Shown in pieces: positions 16,888 to 24,728 of a stretch of 64,000 bases of DNA. Below the pieces are notes generated by a model. It saw nothing but the letters and a program-made list of their open reading frames with translations. It did no database searches and was not told the DNA's origin. Position numbers and translations under genes: made by a program. The stretch spans positions 1-64,000 of the forward strand of contig JBJKRL010000041.1 in assembly GCA_046704745.1 (NCBI GenBank). Reading direction: 5' to 3'. This stretch comes from CAWGGS01 sp046704745. Its GTDB lineage: Bacteria; Desulfobacterota; Desulfobulbia; Desulfobulbales; Desulfocapsaceae. Within the stretch, counting starts at the first letter, position 1, and each line of letters opens with the position of its first letter.

Positions 16888-17934
16888 CTAAAAAGACCAA
16901 ACTTCTGAAGATGCATTTCTACCGTCAAGATTTCCGATGTCTGCCTCAAGTTTGACTATCATGCCTGGATTCGCCTTCCGATCATGCTCTTCCGGGAACG
17001 TTATCTGGGGGGAAATTTCCAATACGAGCCAACTGCGGAGAAATTGCTGGCGATATCGCAGACGAAATTGCAGGTCGGTCATCCTATAAGAATCTTGGGT
17101 TGTAAAATAATTATCCATTTCATAGAGTATGGCCTTTTTCTGACTGATTATTTGATAAAGTCCGAAATCTAAAGAGTGCGGAAGGCCATTTCTTCTCTGG
17201 TACCAATCAGCTTTGAGCGTGGTTCTGAAAAGCCAACGGTTTGAAAAGTCATGATCAAAGTCGTAGGAGATGATATCTTCCAAACCATCATCTGAAAGAT
17301 AACGTACCCGATTGATAAAACGACCTTGCCAGGAACCCATCTTATCGAGGTGGCGATACCGGAATTCTCCGTATACATAATGAAAAGACGCTCCCACCAA
17401 TGTGGATATGTTGTTTCTTTCTCCTTCCTTAAAGAAATATTGCAGGGCGGTGGTTATTTCACGGTTTGTTTGGCCCTCATGGCTGGGGGAGGCTGTAAGG
17501 GGATTTTGCTCGGTGGCAAAATCTTTATCGTTAGAGGCGGAAATTACCAGGTTAAGTTTTTTGCTGAGATGGGGAAGATCTATTCTGCCGCTTATGTCCG
17601 GTTTTATCTCAAACGAATCGTTCTTGCTGTAACCCAGACTCAACTTTACTCTCAAATATGTTTTATTTGACTCGCTTGTCGCTCTGGCATCATTAAAGAA
17701 GTCATCCAGCCATGTTGCAGCATTGAGAACGATTTTTGATGCTTTTTGTTGTGTCGAATCAAGCAGAGCAGGATTATTGGCCTCAGGAGCCACCCCCTTG
17801 TCCTGGCCCTTGGCGAAATCGGTAAGGAAGAAAAGTGTTATAGTGCAAGTTAGAAAAAGAATAACCGCATGGGGTATCCAAACCGAATGAAAGGATAACG
17901 TTGAAGCGAGCGATGGGGCTTCGGTTGATGTCAT
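16888..17934 (-). CDS. Hypothetical outer-membrane beta-barrel-like protein
   Basis: I do not recognise a family. The 348-residue protein has an N-terminal hydrophobic segment around residues 22-37 that could be an uncleaved or long signal peptide, then alternating polar/hydrophobic strands rich in Tyr, Arg and Phe (for example FRYRHLDKMGSWQGRFINRV, LFRTTLKADWYQRR, LQFRLRYRQQFLRSWLVLEI) typical of transmembrane barrels. It ends in Phe (VWSF), as most outer-membrane proteins do. GGAAGG precedes the ATG. It converges with the signalling set. A role cannot be assigned. Confidence 0.7.
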   Translation of the reverse strand: MTSTEAPSLASTLSFHSVWIPHAVILFLTCTITLFFLTDFAKGQDKGVAPEANNPALLDSTQQKASKIVLNAATWLDDFFNDARATSESNKTYLRVKLSLGYSKNDSFEIKPDISGRIDLPHLSKKLNLVISASNDKDFATEQNPLTASPSHEGQTNREITTALQYFFKEGERNNISTLVGASFHYVYGEFRYRHLDKMGSWQGRFINRVRYLSDDGLEDIISYDFDHDFSNRWLFRTTLKADWYQRRNGLPHSLDFGLYQIISQKKAILYEMDNYFTTQDSYRMTDLQFRLRYRQQFLRSWLVLEISPQITFPEEHDRKANPGMIVKLEADIGNLDGRNASSEVWSF

Positions 17935-17973
17935 AGTATTTTCCTTCCCTTTGCTGATTATACACAGCGTCAG

Positions 17974-18080
17974 AAGTGCTCGCTCATGCAGCGTCGCTCG
18001 CCGTAGTGCCTACTCACGTACTATCCTTACGCTGCGTGGGCTCTTCGCTTGACTCCTTGCCTAATGAGCGTCTCACACTT
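17974..18080. repeat. Nested palindromic intergenic element
   Basis: Outer imperfect inverted repeats AAGTGCTCGCTCAT (17974-17987) and ATGAGCGTCTCACACTT (18064-18080) enclose an inner exact pair GCAGCGT (17988-17994) and ACGCTGC (18029-18035). The 14 bases ACGCTGCGTGGGCT at 18029-18042 are identical to 131-144 inside the family A copy at the window start, so the two element types share a module. Non-coding; it separates two minus-strand genes. Confidence 0.6.
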
Positions 18081-18244
18081 ACGTGGCTATGTATAGTATT
18101 CAGCTAAGTATAGTAGATGGAGGAAAAAATCACAGTACTGGAAGTGAAAAGTGATGAAAAAATAGAGAAAAGATAAAGGTGATGGCGGTGATCCGGTTCT
18201 CCTTCTTACACCGTCTGCAAGCGAAGGAGAACCGGAATATCTAT

Positions 18245-18619
18245 TTACGCTTTCCAGAGGCCATGCAGATTACAGTATTCCCGTGCAACGACCTTCTCTG
18301 CGGACACCGGAAAGAATGCCTTCGGTTTGTCTCCCGGCTTGAGAAAGGCAATATGCGTTTTATCATCAGCGATAAGTTCTATCCACTGAATATAATGGGT
18401 GTCGATCATGGGATGTTCGATTGACCCCACGGTAACCATCCATCCGTCCCCGGATTTTGTGACGACAGGAACATGTTTTTCAACAGCGGCATCGGTAGTA
18501 TTTTCCTTCAGTAAAACCATATCCTGTCCACAGCAGCTCAGCGGGCCGGCAGCACCGTTTAAGACTTCGATAATATTTCCGCAGACATCGCATTTGTAGA
18601 CTTGAAGTCTTTCAGCCAT
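18245..18619 (-). CDS. dfx: Desulfoferrodoxin (superoxide reductase)
   Basis: Reduces superoxide to peroxide without making oxygen; a cytoplasmic protein typical of sulfate reducers. The 124 residues contain both iron centres: the desulforedoxin-like FeS4 site (KCDVCGN and SCCGQ) and the catalytic Fe site with His in EKHVPV, SIEHPM and DTHYIQW plus Cys and His in YCNLHGLW. Length matches two-centre desulfoferrodoxins. AAGGAGGG precedes the ATG. Rubredoxin at 22020 is the usual electron donor and ferritin is nearby. Confidence 0.97.
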   Translation of the reverse strand: MAERLQVYKCDVCGNIIEVLNGAAGPLSCCGQDMVLLKENTTDAAVEKHVPVVTKSGDGWMVTVGSIEHPMIDTHYIQWIELIADDKTHIAFLKPGDKPKAFFPVSAEKVVAREYCNLHGLWKA

Positions 18620-18728
18620 AATATTCCCTCCTTAGTTAGTTTTGTTGGCTACACCAGGTAATTCCACAGGCGGCTTCCCGGCAAGAATATACCTTCTGGA
18701 GGCCGTTTTGCGGGGTTGTTATATAACT

Positions 18729-18887
18729 CGTTTCCATCCGAAAACGACGCTTTTCACCTAACTCGTCGTTGCGCTCAAAATTTTATCCTCGGAGGTAAGC
18801 GGAGACTCCGATATCAATTATATGCCTGCGGTAAAATTCTTCGCGCGTCTAGATTTAGAAGAAAATCCCTCGTTTCAGGATGGAAAC
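18729..18887. mobile_element. Family B-related miniature element with different ends
   Basis: Terminal inverted repeats GTTTCCATCCGAAAACGA (18730-18747) and TCGTTTCAGGATGGAAAC (18870-18887), with TAACT flanking at 18724-18728 and 18888-18892, suggest a 5-bp duplication. The core (CTCAAAATTTTATCCTCGG, TCCGATATCA, ATGCCTGCGGTAAAAT) is shared with 11924-12088 and 27362-27577, but the ends differ from theirs. Confidence 0.75.
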
Positions 18888-18892
18888 TAACT

Positions 18893-19363
18893 AAAAAATT
18901 GTGATGATTTATGATACGGTTCAGTTCATTTTGACATAGTTGATCGCGTTGAAAATTTCCGGCAGTAGGTCGTGGAAACGTCAAACTCAACCCTAAAGGT
19001 CGTTCATTATTTATCAGGCTTGTTCATCTGGATCACAGATACGAGATTCATTCATGATAGAGTATGAATTTCCGAATTGCAACCTTCGAGCATAAAATAT
19101 CTGGACAGCTTGATCTTTCACTGATACAAAAAGATTACCGGCTCGATGGTCTATGGCTATGGTTACAGGAGCTATTTCTTTTTTTGGATACTACCAAGAA
19201 TTGCAAGATATGGTATTGATTATTATTGCCGCAACCAGATCTTGTCAAGGAGATTTTGTCCCTTAAATGATCCTGGCCCACTACATCCAACTCTGGCTTG
19301 TCTTACGTCAAATGTGAGTCTCCTGCCGACATAACGTACTGTTCAAACAAAAAGGAGGAAGAG
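18893..19363. other. Gene-free stretch before the DOMON gene
   Basis: No gene, RNA gene or clear repeat seen. It presumably carries the promoter of the 19364-20813 pair, which I cannot place. The frame of the downstream gene extends upstream into it (to 19298) but without a binding site. Confidence 0.5.
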
Positions 19364-19909
19364 ATGAACGGAAGAATTTTATGGATAGGTCCGTCGGTTG
19401 TCTTATCCATGTTGCTGATGCTATTTTCCACTGTATATGCGGCAACCTATGAGCATGAAATAAAGATTCAAGAGATATTGTTTTCCTGGAATGTCGATGG
19501 CAAAAATCTTGATATTAAATTGGCGGCTCAGACAAAAGGATGGGTTGGCGTAGGATTTAACCCAACTATGCAAATGAAAGGCGCGAGATTTGTTCTTGGG
19601 TATGTCGTAGATGGTAAGCCTGTCATCTCCAATCAATTCGGAGATGCTTATACCCACCATGAACCTATCGAAAATCTGGGGGAGAAGAGTGGTGTGAAAC
19701 TGATAAGAGGTATGGAAAAGGGGGGCGTCACGACCATGGAATTTACGATTCCATTAGCTCCTCCCGGTGCAAATGGAAAAAATATCGATCCCAACGGGAT
19801 GACTACCGTCTTACTTGCCTATGGGCCTGATTTTGATAGCTTCATCTTTAAACATAGATTCCGCGTAAGACTCAATGTGAATTTGATGACTGGTAAGTAT
19901 TCAAAATAA
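19364..19909 (+). CDS. Exported DOMON-domain protein
   Basis: A 181-residue protein with a signal peptide (about residues 1-23, hydrophobic core ILWIGPSVVLSMLLMLFSTV, cleavage after YA) and one DOMON beta-sandwich: FSWNVDGKNLDIKLAAQTKG, WVGVGFNPTMQMKGARFVLG, VSNQ-like and YTHHEP segments, ending in a polar tail. DOMON domains bind heme or sugars and often take part in electron transfer. ATG 19364 has AAAGGAGGAAGAG directly upstream and is preferred over frames opening at 19298. It is 16 bases before the heme O synthase-like gene, which favours a heme-related role, by inference. Confidence 0.85.
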   Translation: MNGRILWIGPSVVLSMLLMLFSTVYAATYEHEIKIQEILFSWNVDGKNLDIKLAAQTKGWVGVGFNPTMQMKGARFVLGYVVDGKPVISNQFGDAYTHHEPIENLGEKSGVKLIRGMEKGGVTTMEFTIPLAPPGANGKNIDPNGMTTVLLAYGPDFDSFIFKHRFRVRLNVNLMTGKYSK

Positions 19910-19925
19910 TAATAAGAATATCTTT

Positions 19926-20813
19926 GTGCGCATTATACGTTTTTTTAATATTGACCGGATGCTGTTGTGGTTTCGACTCGTCAAAATGCCGGTATGCCTG
20001 TTGGTGGCTTTTTCTGCTTTATTTGGATCGGTCTTGGCCGGGTTAACTAGCGGCGCAAGTATTTTGTTGATAAGCCTGGGCATGTTATGTCTTGCCTGCG
20101 GTGGTGCCGCCATGAACAGTCTGCAGGAAATCTGCCTAGATGCTTCGATGGTCCGAACTAAAGATCGACCCCTGCCAAAAGGTCTTATTGGTATCGGCCC
20201 GGCCCTGGTTCTTGCCGTGTTTTTGATCCTGTCCGGACTCTTGATCTTATTCCAGGCCTCTCATCTCAAATTAACGGTGTTTCTCGGCTTGGCGGCCGTT
20301 ATCCTGTATAATCTTGTCTATACAAATTTAAAGACAAAAACGGTGGCTGCAATAATCCCCGGTGCGGTCAGCGGGGCTTTGCCTCCTTACATCGGCTGGA
20401 CGGCGGCAGGTGGAGATCCGCTAGCAATATCGGCTGTACTTTTAGGGATTCTTTTCATTTTCTGGCAGTTGCCGCATTCTTTGCTCATCCTATTGCGCTA
20501 CCGTTGCGACTATTTAACAAACGATATGCCAAGTCTGGTCAAAAAAGTACCTGAAGCGACATTGAAGCGTCTGTTTCTGATTGGGATTGCCGCCTTCATA
20601 GGTGTCCTTATTCTTTTTACTCAAATTATTGCAGGGTTTACCGTCGGTTTCAAAATAGCGATCTGGATCAGTGGCCCGCTTCTTTTTTTACTCTTCTTAA
20701 TTCAGCTGTATTGCCAGGATAAGAATAGTTATTATTATTTATTTATCCAGTTGAACGGCTACCTCTTTTTTATCATGGTACTTTTTATCAGTGAGAGATT
20801 GTACTTGAGCTGA
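19926..20813 (+). CDS. UbiA-family prenyltransferase, heme O synthase (CtaB)-like
   Basis: A 295-residue membrane protein with about nine hydrophobic segments. The first polyprenyl-diphosphate motif NSLQEICLDASMVRTKDRPL, PKG after it, and the second region PHSLLILLRYRCDYLTNDMP resemble protoheme IX farnesyltransferase, which makes heme O. The start is GTG 19926 or ATG 19959; neither has a strong binding site. Directly follows the DOMON gene. No heme-copper oxidase gene lies in the window, so either an oxidase is elsewhere or the enzyme serves another acceptor. Confidence 0.78.
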   Translation: MRIIRFFNIDRMLLWFRLVKMPVCLLVAFSALFGSVLAGLTSGASILLISLGMLCLACGGAAMNSLQEICLDASMVRTKDRPLPKGLIGIGPALVLAVFLILSGLLILFQASHLKLTVFLGLAAVILYNLVYTNLKTKTVAAIIPGAVSGALPPYIGWTAAGGDPLAISAVLLGILFIFWQLPHSLLILLRYRCDYLTNDMPSLVKKVPEATLKRLFLIGIAAFIGVLILFTQIIAGFTVGFKIAIWISGPLLFLLFLIQLYCQDKNSYYYLFIQLNGYLFFIMVLFISERLYLS

Positions 20814-20906
20814 AAAAAGTTTTTCTCCTTGATGGCAATTGATGCCATTACACATGCTCTTTTAGGGATATATCAGAACGTAATTAATTGAGTTTCGAGT
20901 GGAAAA

Positions 20907-21029
20907 ATGGCTGACAAGGTAAAAACAAAAAAGAAATGTTGTGAAAAATTTGAAAAAAAGGGGACGCGATGTAAGAGTTGCCCTGATGCATCAGTAAAAA
21001 GCAGCAAAAAAGCAAAAAAGAAAAAGTGA
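20907..21029 (+). CDS. Small Lys/Cys-rich protein
   Basis: A 40-residue very basic peptide: MADKVKTKKKCCEKFEKKG followed by TRCKSCPDASV and a Lys-rich tail. Four cysteines (CC-x9-C-x2-C) could bind a metal or nucleic acid. Similar short KKKCCEKYKKKGKRCK-like proteins occur in sulfate reducers as far as I recall; function unknown. Start supported by a weak GAGTGG. Lies between the prenyltransferase and ferritin genes. Confidence 0.6.
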   Translation: MADKVKTKKKCCEKFEKKGTRCKSCPDASVKSSKKAKKKK

Positions 21030-21304
21030 TGACATTTAAAAAAACTCGGCACTAAGAATTTATCTCTGTTCAAATATATGTTTTCGAACTTCAAGGGCAT
21101 TTTTACAGGGTCGTGTTTATTCTCAGGAGGTACCACATATCCCGGATATACTGAAATCGGTGAAGATATGTGTTTTGTTTGCGTTGTTTTTTACCTCAAC
21201 TATTTCCACTACAGTGGTTACCAATAAATCAATATGAGAAAATTTCTATACATGGAGAAATGGTGCTGGATTAAATAAAAGGATAAGTGTTAAGGAGAGC
21301 TGAG

Positions 21305-21814
21305 ATGATGACAAAAAAGATGAAAAAAGCGTTGAACAATCAAATAAATGCGGAACTTTACGCATCGTATCTTTATCTGGCGATGTGCGCCTGGTTCGAA
21401 TCTCAGGGGTTGACTGGTTTTGCAAGTTGGATGCGGGTCCAGGTTCAGGAAGAGATGTTCCATGCAATTAAAATATTTGACTATATTCATCAGCGTAAGG
21501 AAGAGGTAGCCCTTGAGGCAGTGGCAAAACCGGAATCGCGTTGGGAGTCACCCCTGGCAGTAATAGAAGGTGCCGTAAAACATGAACAAAAAGTTACGGG
21601 CATGATCAATGACCTGGTAAACTGTGCCATTGATGAGCACGATCACGCTGCCAATCAATTTCTCCAATGGTACGTTGCCGAACAGGTTGAAGAAGAGGCA
21701 AGTTTCGGTGCGGTCCATGACAAATTGCGTTTGGTCGGCAACGACTCTGCTGGCCTTTTTACCTTGGACCTTGAGATGTCGAAGCGTGTTTTTGTGCCGC
21801 CTGCTGCTGCGTGA
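21305..21814 (+). CDS. Ferritin
   Basis: Iron-storage ferritin of 169 residues forming a cytoplasmic 24-mer cage. Ferroxidase ligands are visible: Glu in NQINAELYASYLYLAM, the Glu-x2-His in EEMFHAIKIF, and Glu in WYVAEQVEEEASF. It is non-heme (FtnA-like), without the bacterioferritin heme Met arrangement. ATG 21305 (or 21308) follows AAGGAGAG at optimal spacing; the GTG at 21287 lies before that site. A strong terminator follows. With desulfoferrodoxin and rubredoxin it forms an iron/oxygen defence neighbourhood. Confidence 0.95.
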   Translation: MMTKKMKKALNNQINAELYASYLYLAMCAWFESQGLTGFASWMRVQVQEEMFHAIKIFDYIHQRKEEVALEAVAKPESRWESPLAVIEGAVKHEQKVTGMINDLVNCAIDEHDHAANQFLQWYVAEQVEEEASFGAVHDKLRLVGNDSAGLFTLDLEMSKRVFVPPAAA

Positions 21815-21844
21815 GTCAGAAGAGAGGGAGTGGAGGTGTTACAC

Positions 21845-21887
21845 GACAATCCCCATGGGAGGAGGCCCCTTGGGGATTGTCTTTTTT
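21845..21887 (+). terminator. Intrinsic terminator of ferritin
   Basis: Exact 10-bp inverted repeat GACAATCCCC (21845-21854) and GGGGATTGTC (21872-21881) followed at once by six T residues, 30 bases past the ferritin stop. Confidence 0.93.
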
Positions 21888-22019
21888 CTTTGAGATAGAG
21901 GTAAGAACACAACTCTCCCTCAGGTGGTTGCTGCAATCTTCGGACGGGAATGGTCCGTTTTGATTTTTTATTTCAATAGATTAAATGGGGCTTGCGGACC
22001 GTTATGTATCCTGAGAAGA

Positions 22020-22178
22020 TCAATTATATTTGCTAAACGTCTCTTTTTCCGCACCACAGAGGGGACAGATCCATCCTTCGGGAACATCCTCCCAGGCTGT
22101 CCCTGGGGGAACCTCATTGTCCGGATCTCCGATCCGGGGATCATAAACATAACCACAAGGACATTCCCATTTTTGCAT
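22020..22178 (-). CDS. Rubredoxin with a shortened first iron-binding knuckle
   Basis: Small FeS4 electron carrier of 52 residues, normal in length. The second knuckle is CPLCG as usual, but the first reads ECPCGYVYDP, with one residue between the cysteines instead of two. AAAGGAGGAAAC directly before ATG 22178 fixes the start. It is the last gene of the minus-strand run that includes the FAD protein (stop 53 bases upstream), and may donate electrons to desulfoferrodoxin. Confidence 0.95.
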   Translation of the reverse strand: MQKWECPCGYVYDPRIGDPDNEVPPGTAWEDVPEGWICPLCGAEKETFSKYN

Positions 22179-22230
22179 TGTTTCCTCCTTTGTATGGAAT
22201 AGGGATAAAAAAAGACAAGGAACTGACGAC

Positions 22231-23622
22231 TTACCCATTACGGGCGATGATCTCTTTTGCCGGAAGCAGGGCGGTGGCGGTTGCAGCAACGATATTGCCG
22301 GCAAGGCCCGGGCCGTCTCCTGCCATAAACAACCCTTTGACGGCGGTCTCGAGTTTCGTATCGGTTTCGATCTGGGTGGCAAAAAACTTAATTTCCGGAG
22401 CGTAGAGCAAGGTTTCATCGTTGGCCACACCGGGAATGATATGATTAAGTTGTTCAAGGCCGTCCAAGAGATTGGTCAGAATCCTCTCAGGCAGGGCCAT
22501 GGCGATGTCACCGCAGGTAACGTTTAGAAAGGTGGGTTCGATAAAACTGTTTCTGATCCTGTTCCAGGTGGACCGGCGTCCCCGTTTCAGGTCACCGTAG
22601 CGTTGGAGGATCGGCTTGCCTCCGCCAATCAGGGAAGCCAATTTTCCTATAGACTCCCCGTAGGCTCTGTTGTCTTCCACCGGATCCGTCAATACGACTT
22701 TGGAAAGAAAAGCGAAGTTCGTATTTTCCGACTTTTTATGCATGTAGGCATGACCATTGACACAGACAAAATTCTGATAATTTTCCAGGGCCACGAACCC
22801 GCCGGGATTGGTACAGAAAGTGCGTGTTTGATCGTCGTACTTGTTCGTTCTGATAAAAAAGGTCGGATCATAGATCACAGAGCAGAGATCCTGCATGATT
22901 TCGTTATGGACTTCAACTCTGACACCGACCTCGATGCCGCGCTGAGAGAGCCTGATCCCATGCTGTCTCGCTATGCCGCTGACCCATTCGGCTCCCACCC
23001 GGCCTGGAGCAACAATAATATTTTTGGCCGAGTATGATCCTTTATCGGTTATAATTCCGGTTGCTCTTCCATTATGAACAACGATTTGGGTGACTTCTTC
23101 ACCGGCATGGAAAGAGACACCCTTTTTTTTGATGTAATCTTCCATTTCGGCGATATGAGACGGGAGGTTTTCGCTGCCGAGATGTTTCTGCTTGATGATC
23201 AGAAGTTCAATGCCGTTTTTTCTCGCCAACCTGCGAATTGCTTTTGCCTTGTCCATATCGGTTGGATAGACAGGACCATCCATGCCGAAGTGGTTGAAGA
23301 TTGCCTCGGTCTCATCGATAAGGAGTTTTGCCTCCGAGGCGGACATGAACTGGGTGAGGTCCGTTTTGCCTAACTTATGGATAAAGTTAAGTTTTCCGTC
23401 GGAAAAAAGACCGGCCCCGCCGATCCCGCAGAGAATATTGCAGGGATTGCAATGTTTGCAACCTTTTTCGCCCATGGGACAAAGACGTTTTAAGGAAGGT
23501 TTCCCTTTGTCAATGAGCAATACCCTTAAGCCGGAGTTCTCTCCCAGATAGTAGGCGGCAAACAGGCCGGCCGGTCCACCGCCCACTATAATAACATCGT
23601 ATGTGGTTGCTTTTTTACCCAT
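22231..23622 (-). CDS. FAD-dependent oxidoreductase with Cys-rich insert
   Basis: A 463-residue flavoprotein. The N-terminus carries the FAD dinucleotide motif IIVGGGPAGLFAAYYL, then a cysteine cluster (RLCPMGEKGCKHCNPCNILC, residues about 47-66) that may hold a metal or disulfide, and the C-terminal FAD contact GLFMAGDGPGLAGNIVAATA. It belongs to a family of uncharacterised FAD-dependent dehydrogenases common in anaerobes. It lies 32 bases after recA and just before rubredoxin, which could accept or supply its electrons; that link is inference. Substrate unknown. Confidence 0.82.
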   Translation of the reverse strand: MGKKATTYDVIIVGGGPAGLFAAYYLGENSGLRVLLIDKGKPSLKRLCPMGEKGCKHCNPCNILCGIGGAGLFSDGKLNFIHKLGKTDLTQFMSASEAKLLIDETEAIFNHFGMDGPVYPTDMDKAKAIRRLARKNGIELLIIKQKHLGSENLPSHIAEMEDYIKKKGVSFHAGEEVTQIVVHNGRATGIITDKGSYSAKNIIVAPGRVGAEWVSGIARQHGIRLSQRGIEVGVRVEVHNEIMQDLCSVIYDPTFFIRTNKYDDQTRTFCTNPGGFVALENYQNFVCVNGHAYMHKKSENTNFAFLSKVVLTDPVEDNRAYGESIGKLASLIGGGKPILQRYGDLKRGRRSTWNRIRNSFIEPTFLNVTCGDIAMALPERILTNLLDGLEQLNHIIPGVANDETLLYAPEIKFFATQIETDTKLETAVKGLFMAGDGPGLAGNIVAATATALLPAKEIIARNG

Positions 23623-23654
23623 TCTTACTATTGAGGGATGCTTGATTGAGTTCT

Positions 23655-24701
23655 CTACTCCGCTGCGGCAGCAGGTACCTCAGATTTGTTGCCGGCTACC
23701 GCAAGGCCGAATCCCATACGGAGTTTTGTGTCGATATCTACACACATCTCGGGATGGTCTGTAAGAAATCTCTTGGCGTTTTCCCTTCCCTGGCCTATTC
23801 GTTCATCATTGTAGGAGTACCAGGCGCCGCTTTTATCGACGATATTATTATCCACTGCCAGATCCAGGAGATCACCGACCTTGGATATTCCTTCACCATA
23901 GATAATGTCGAATTCCGAAGACTTAAAAGGCGGGGCGACCTTGTTTTTTACAACCTTTACTTTGGTCCGATTCCCGATGGCTTCCTGGCCGTCTTTGATC
24001 TGACTGATCTTTCTGATGTCAAGACGCAGGGAAGAATAGAATTTCAAGGCATTGCCGCCGGTGGTTGTCTCCGGATTACCGAACATCACCCCGATTTTCA
24101 TACGGATCTGGTTGATGAAGATCAGGACGGTGTTGCTGCGGTTGATGACACCTGTGAATTTTCTCATGGCCTGAGACATAAGCCTTGCCTGGAGACCGAC
24201 ATGGGCATCTCCGACATTTCCATCGATCTCTGCCCGTGGAACCAGAGCCGCCACCGAATCGATGACAATCACCTCGACCCCCCCGGAGCGGATCAGGATC
24301 TCGGCGATTTCCAAGGCCTGCTCTCCGTAATCCGGCTGTGAAATCAGGAGATTGTCGATATCGACACCAAGTCGTCCAGCGTAACTGGTATCAAGGGCAT
24401 GCTCGGCATCTATGAAGGCGGCCGTGCCGCCTTTTTTCTGGGCTTCGGCAATGACATGCAGGGCAAGCGTTGTCTTTCCCGATGATTCCGGCCCAAATAT
24501 TTCCGTCACTCTGCCTGTTGGAAAACCACCCACACCAAGGGCGATGTCGAGACTCAGGACTCCCGTTGAGATCGCCGGCACGCGTTCGACGACCTTTGAG
24601 CCGAGACGCATGATGGAGCCTTTACCGAACTGGCGATGAATCTGGTTGATCGCATTGTCGACGCTGCTGGTTTTGTCCTTATGAGAATCGGTTGTTGCCA
24701 T
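23655..24701 (-). CDS. recA: Recombinase RecA
   Basis: Strand-exchange ATPase for recombinational repair and SOS induction. 348 residues with Walker A GPESSGKTTLA (70-80), Walker B VIVIDSVAALVP, L1/L2 loops and the FINQIRMKIGVMFGNPETTT signature. AGGAG lies before ATG 24701. Order mtaB-cinA-recA on one strand; cinA-recA linkage is common in bacteria. I looked for and could not place an SOS box in the 27-base gap to cinA, so its promoter is probably further upstream. Confidence 0.98.
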   Translation of the reverse strand: MATTDSHKDKTSSVDNAINQIHRQFGKGSIMRLGSKVVERVPAISTGVLSLDIALGVGGFPTGRVTEIFGPESSGKTTLALHVIAEAQKKGGTAAFIDAEHALDTSYAGRLGVDIDNLLISQPDYGEQALEIAEILIRSGGVEVIVIDSVAALVPRAEIDGNVGDAHVGLQARLMSQAMRKFTGVINRSNTVLIFINQIRMKIGVMFGNPETTTGGNALKFYSSLRLDIRKISQIKDGQEAIGNRTKVKVVKNKVAPPFKSSEFDIIYGEGISKVGDLLDLAVDNNIVDKSGAWYSYNDERIGQGRENAKRFLTDHPEMCVDIDTKLRMGFGLAVAGNKSEVPAAAAE

Positions 24702-24728
24702 TTTTTTCTCCTGAGAATGCTTTTGGAA

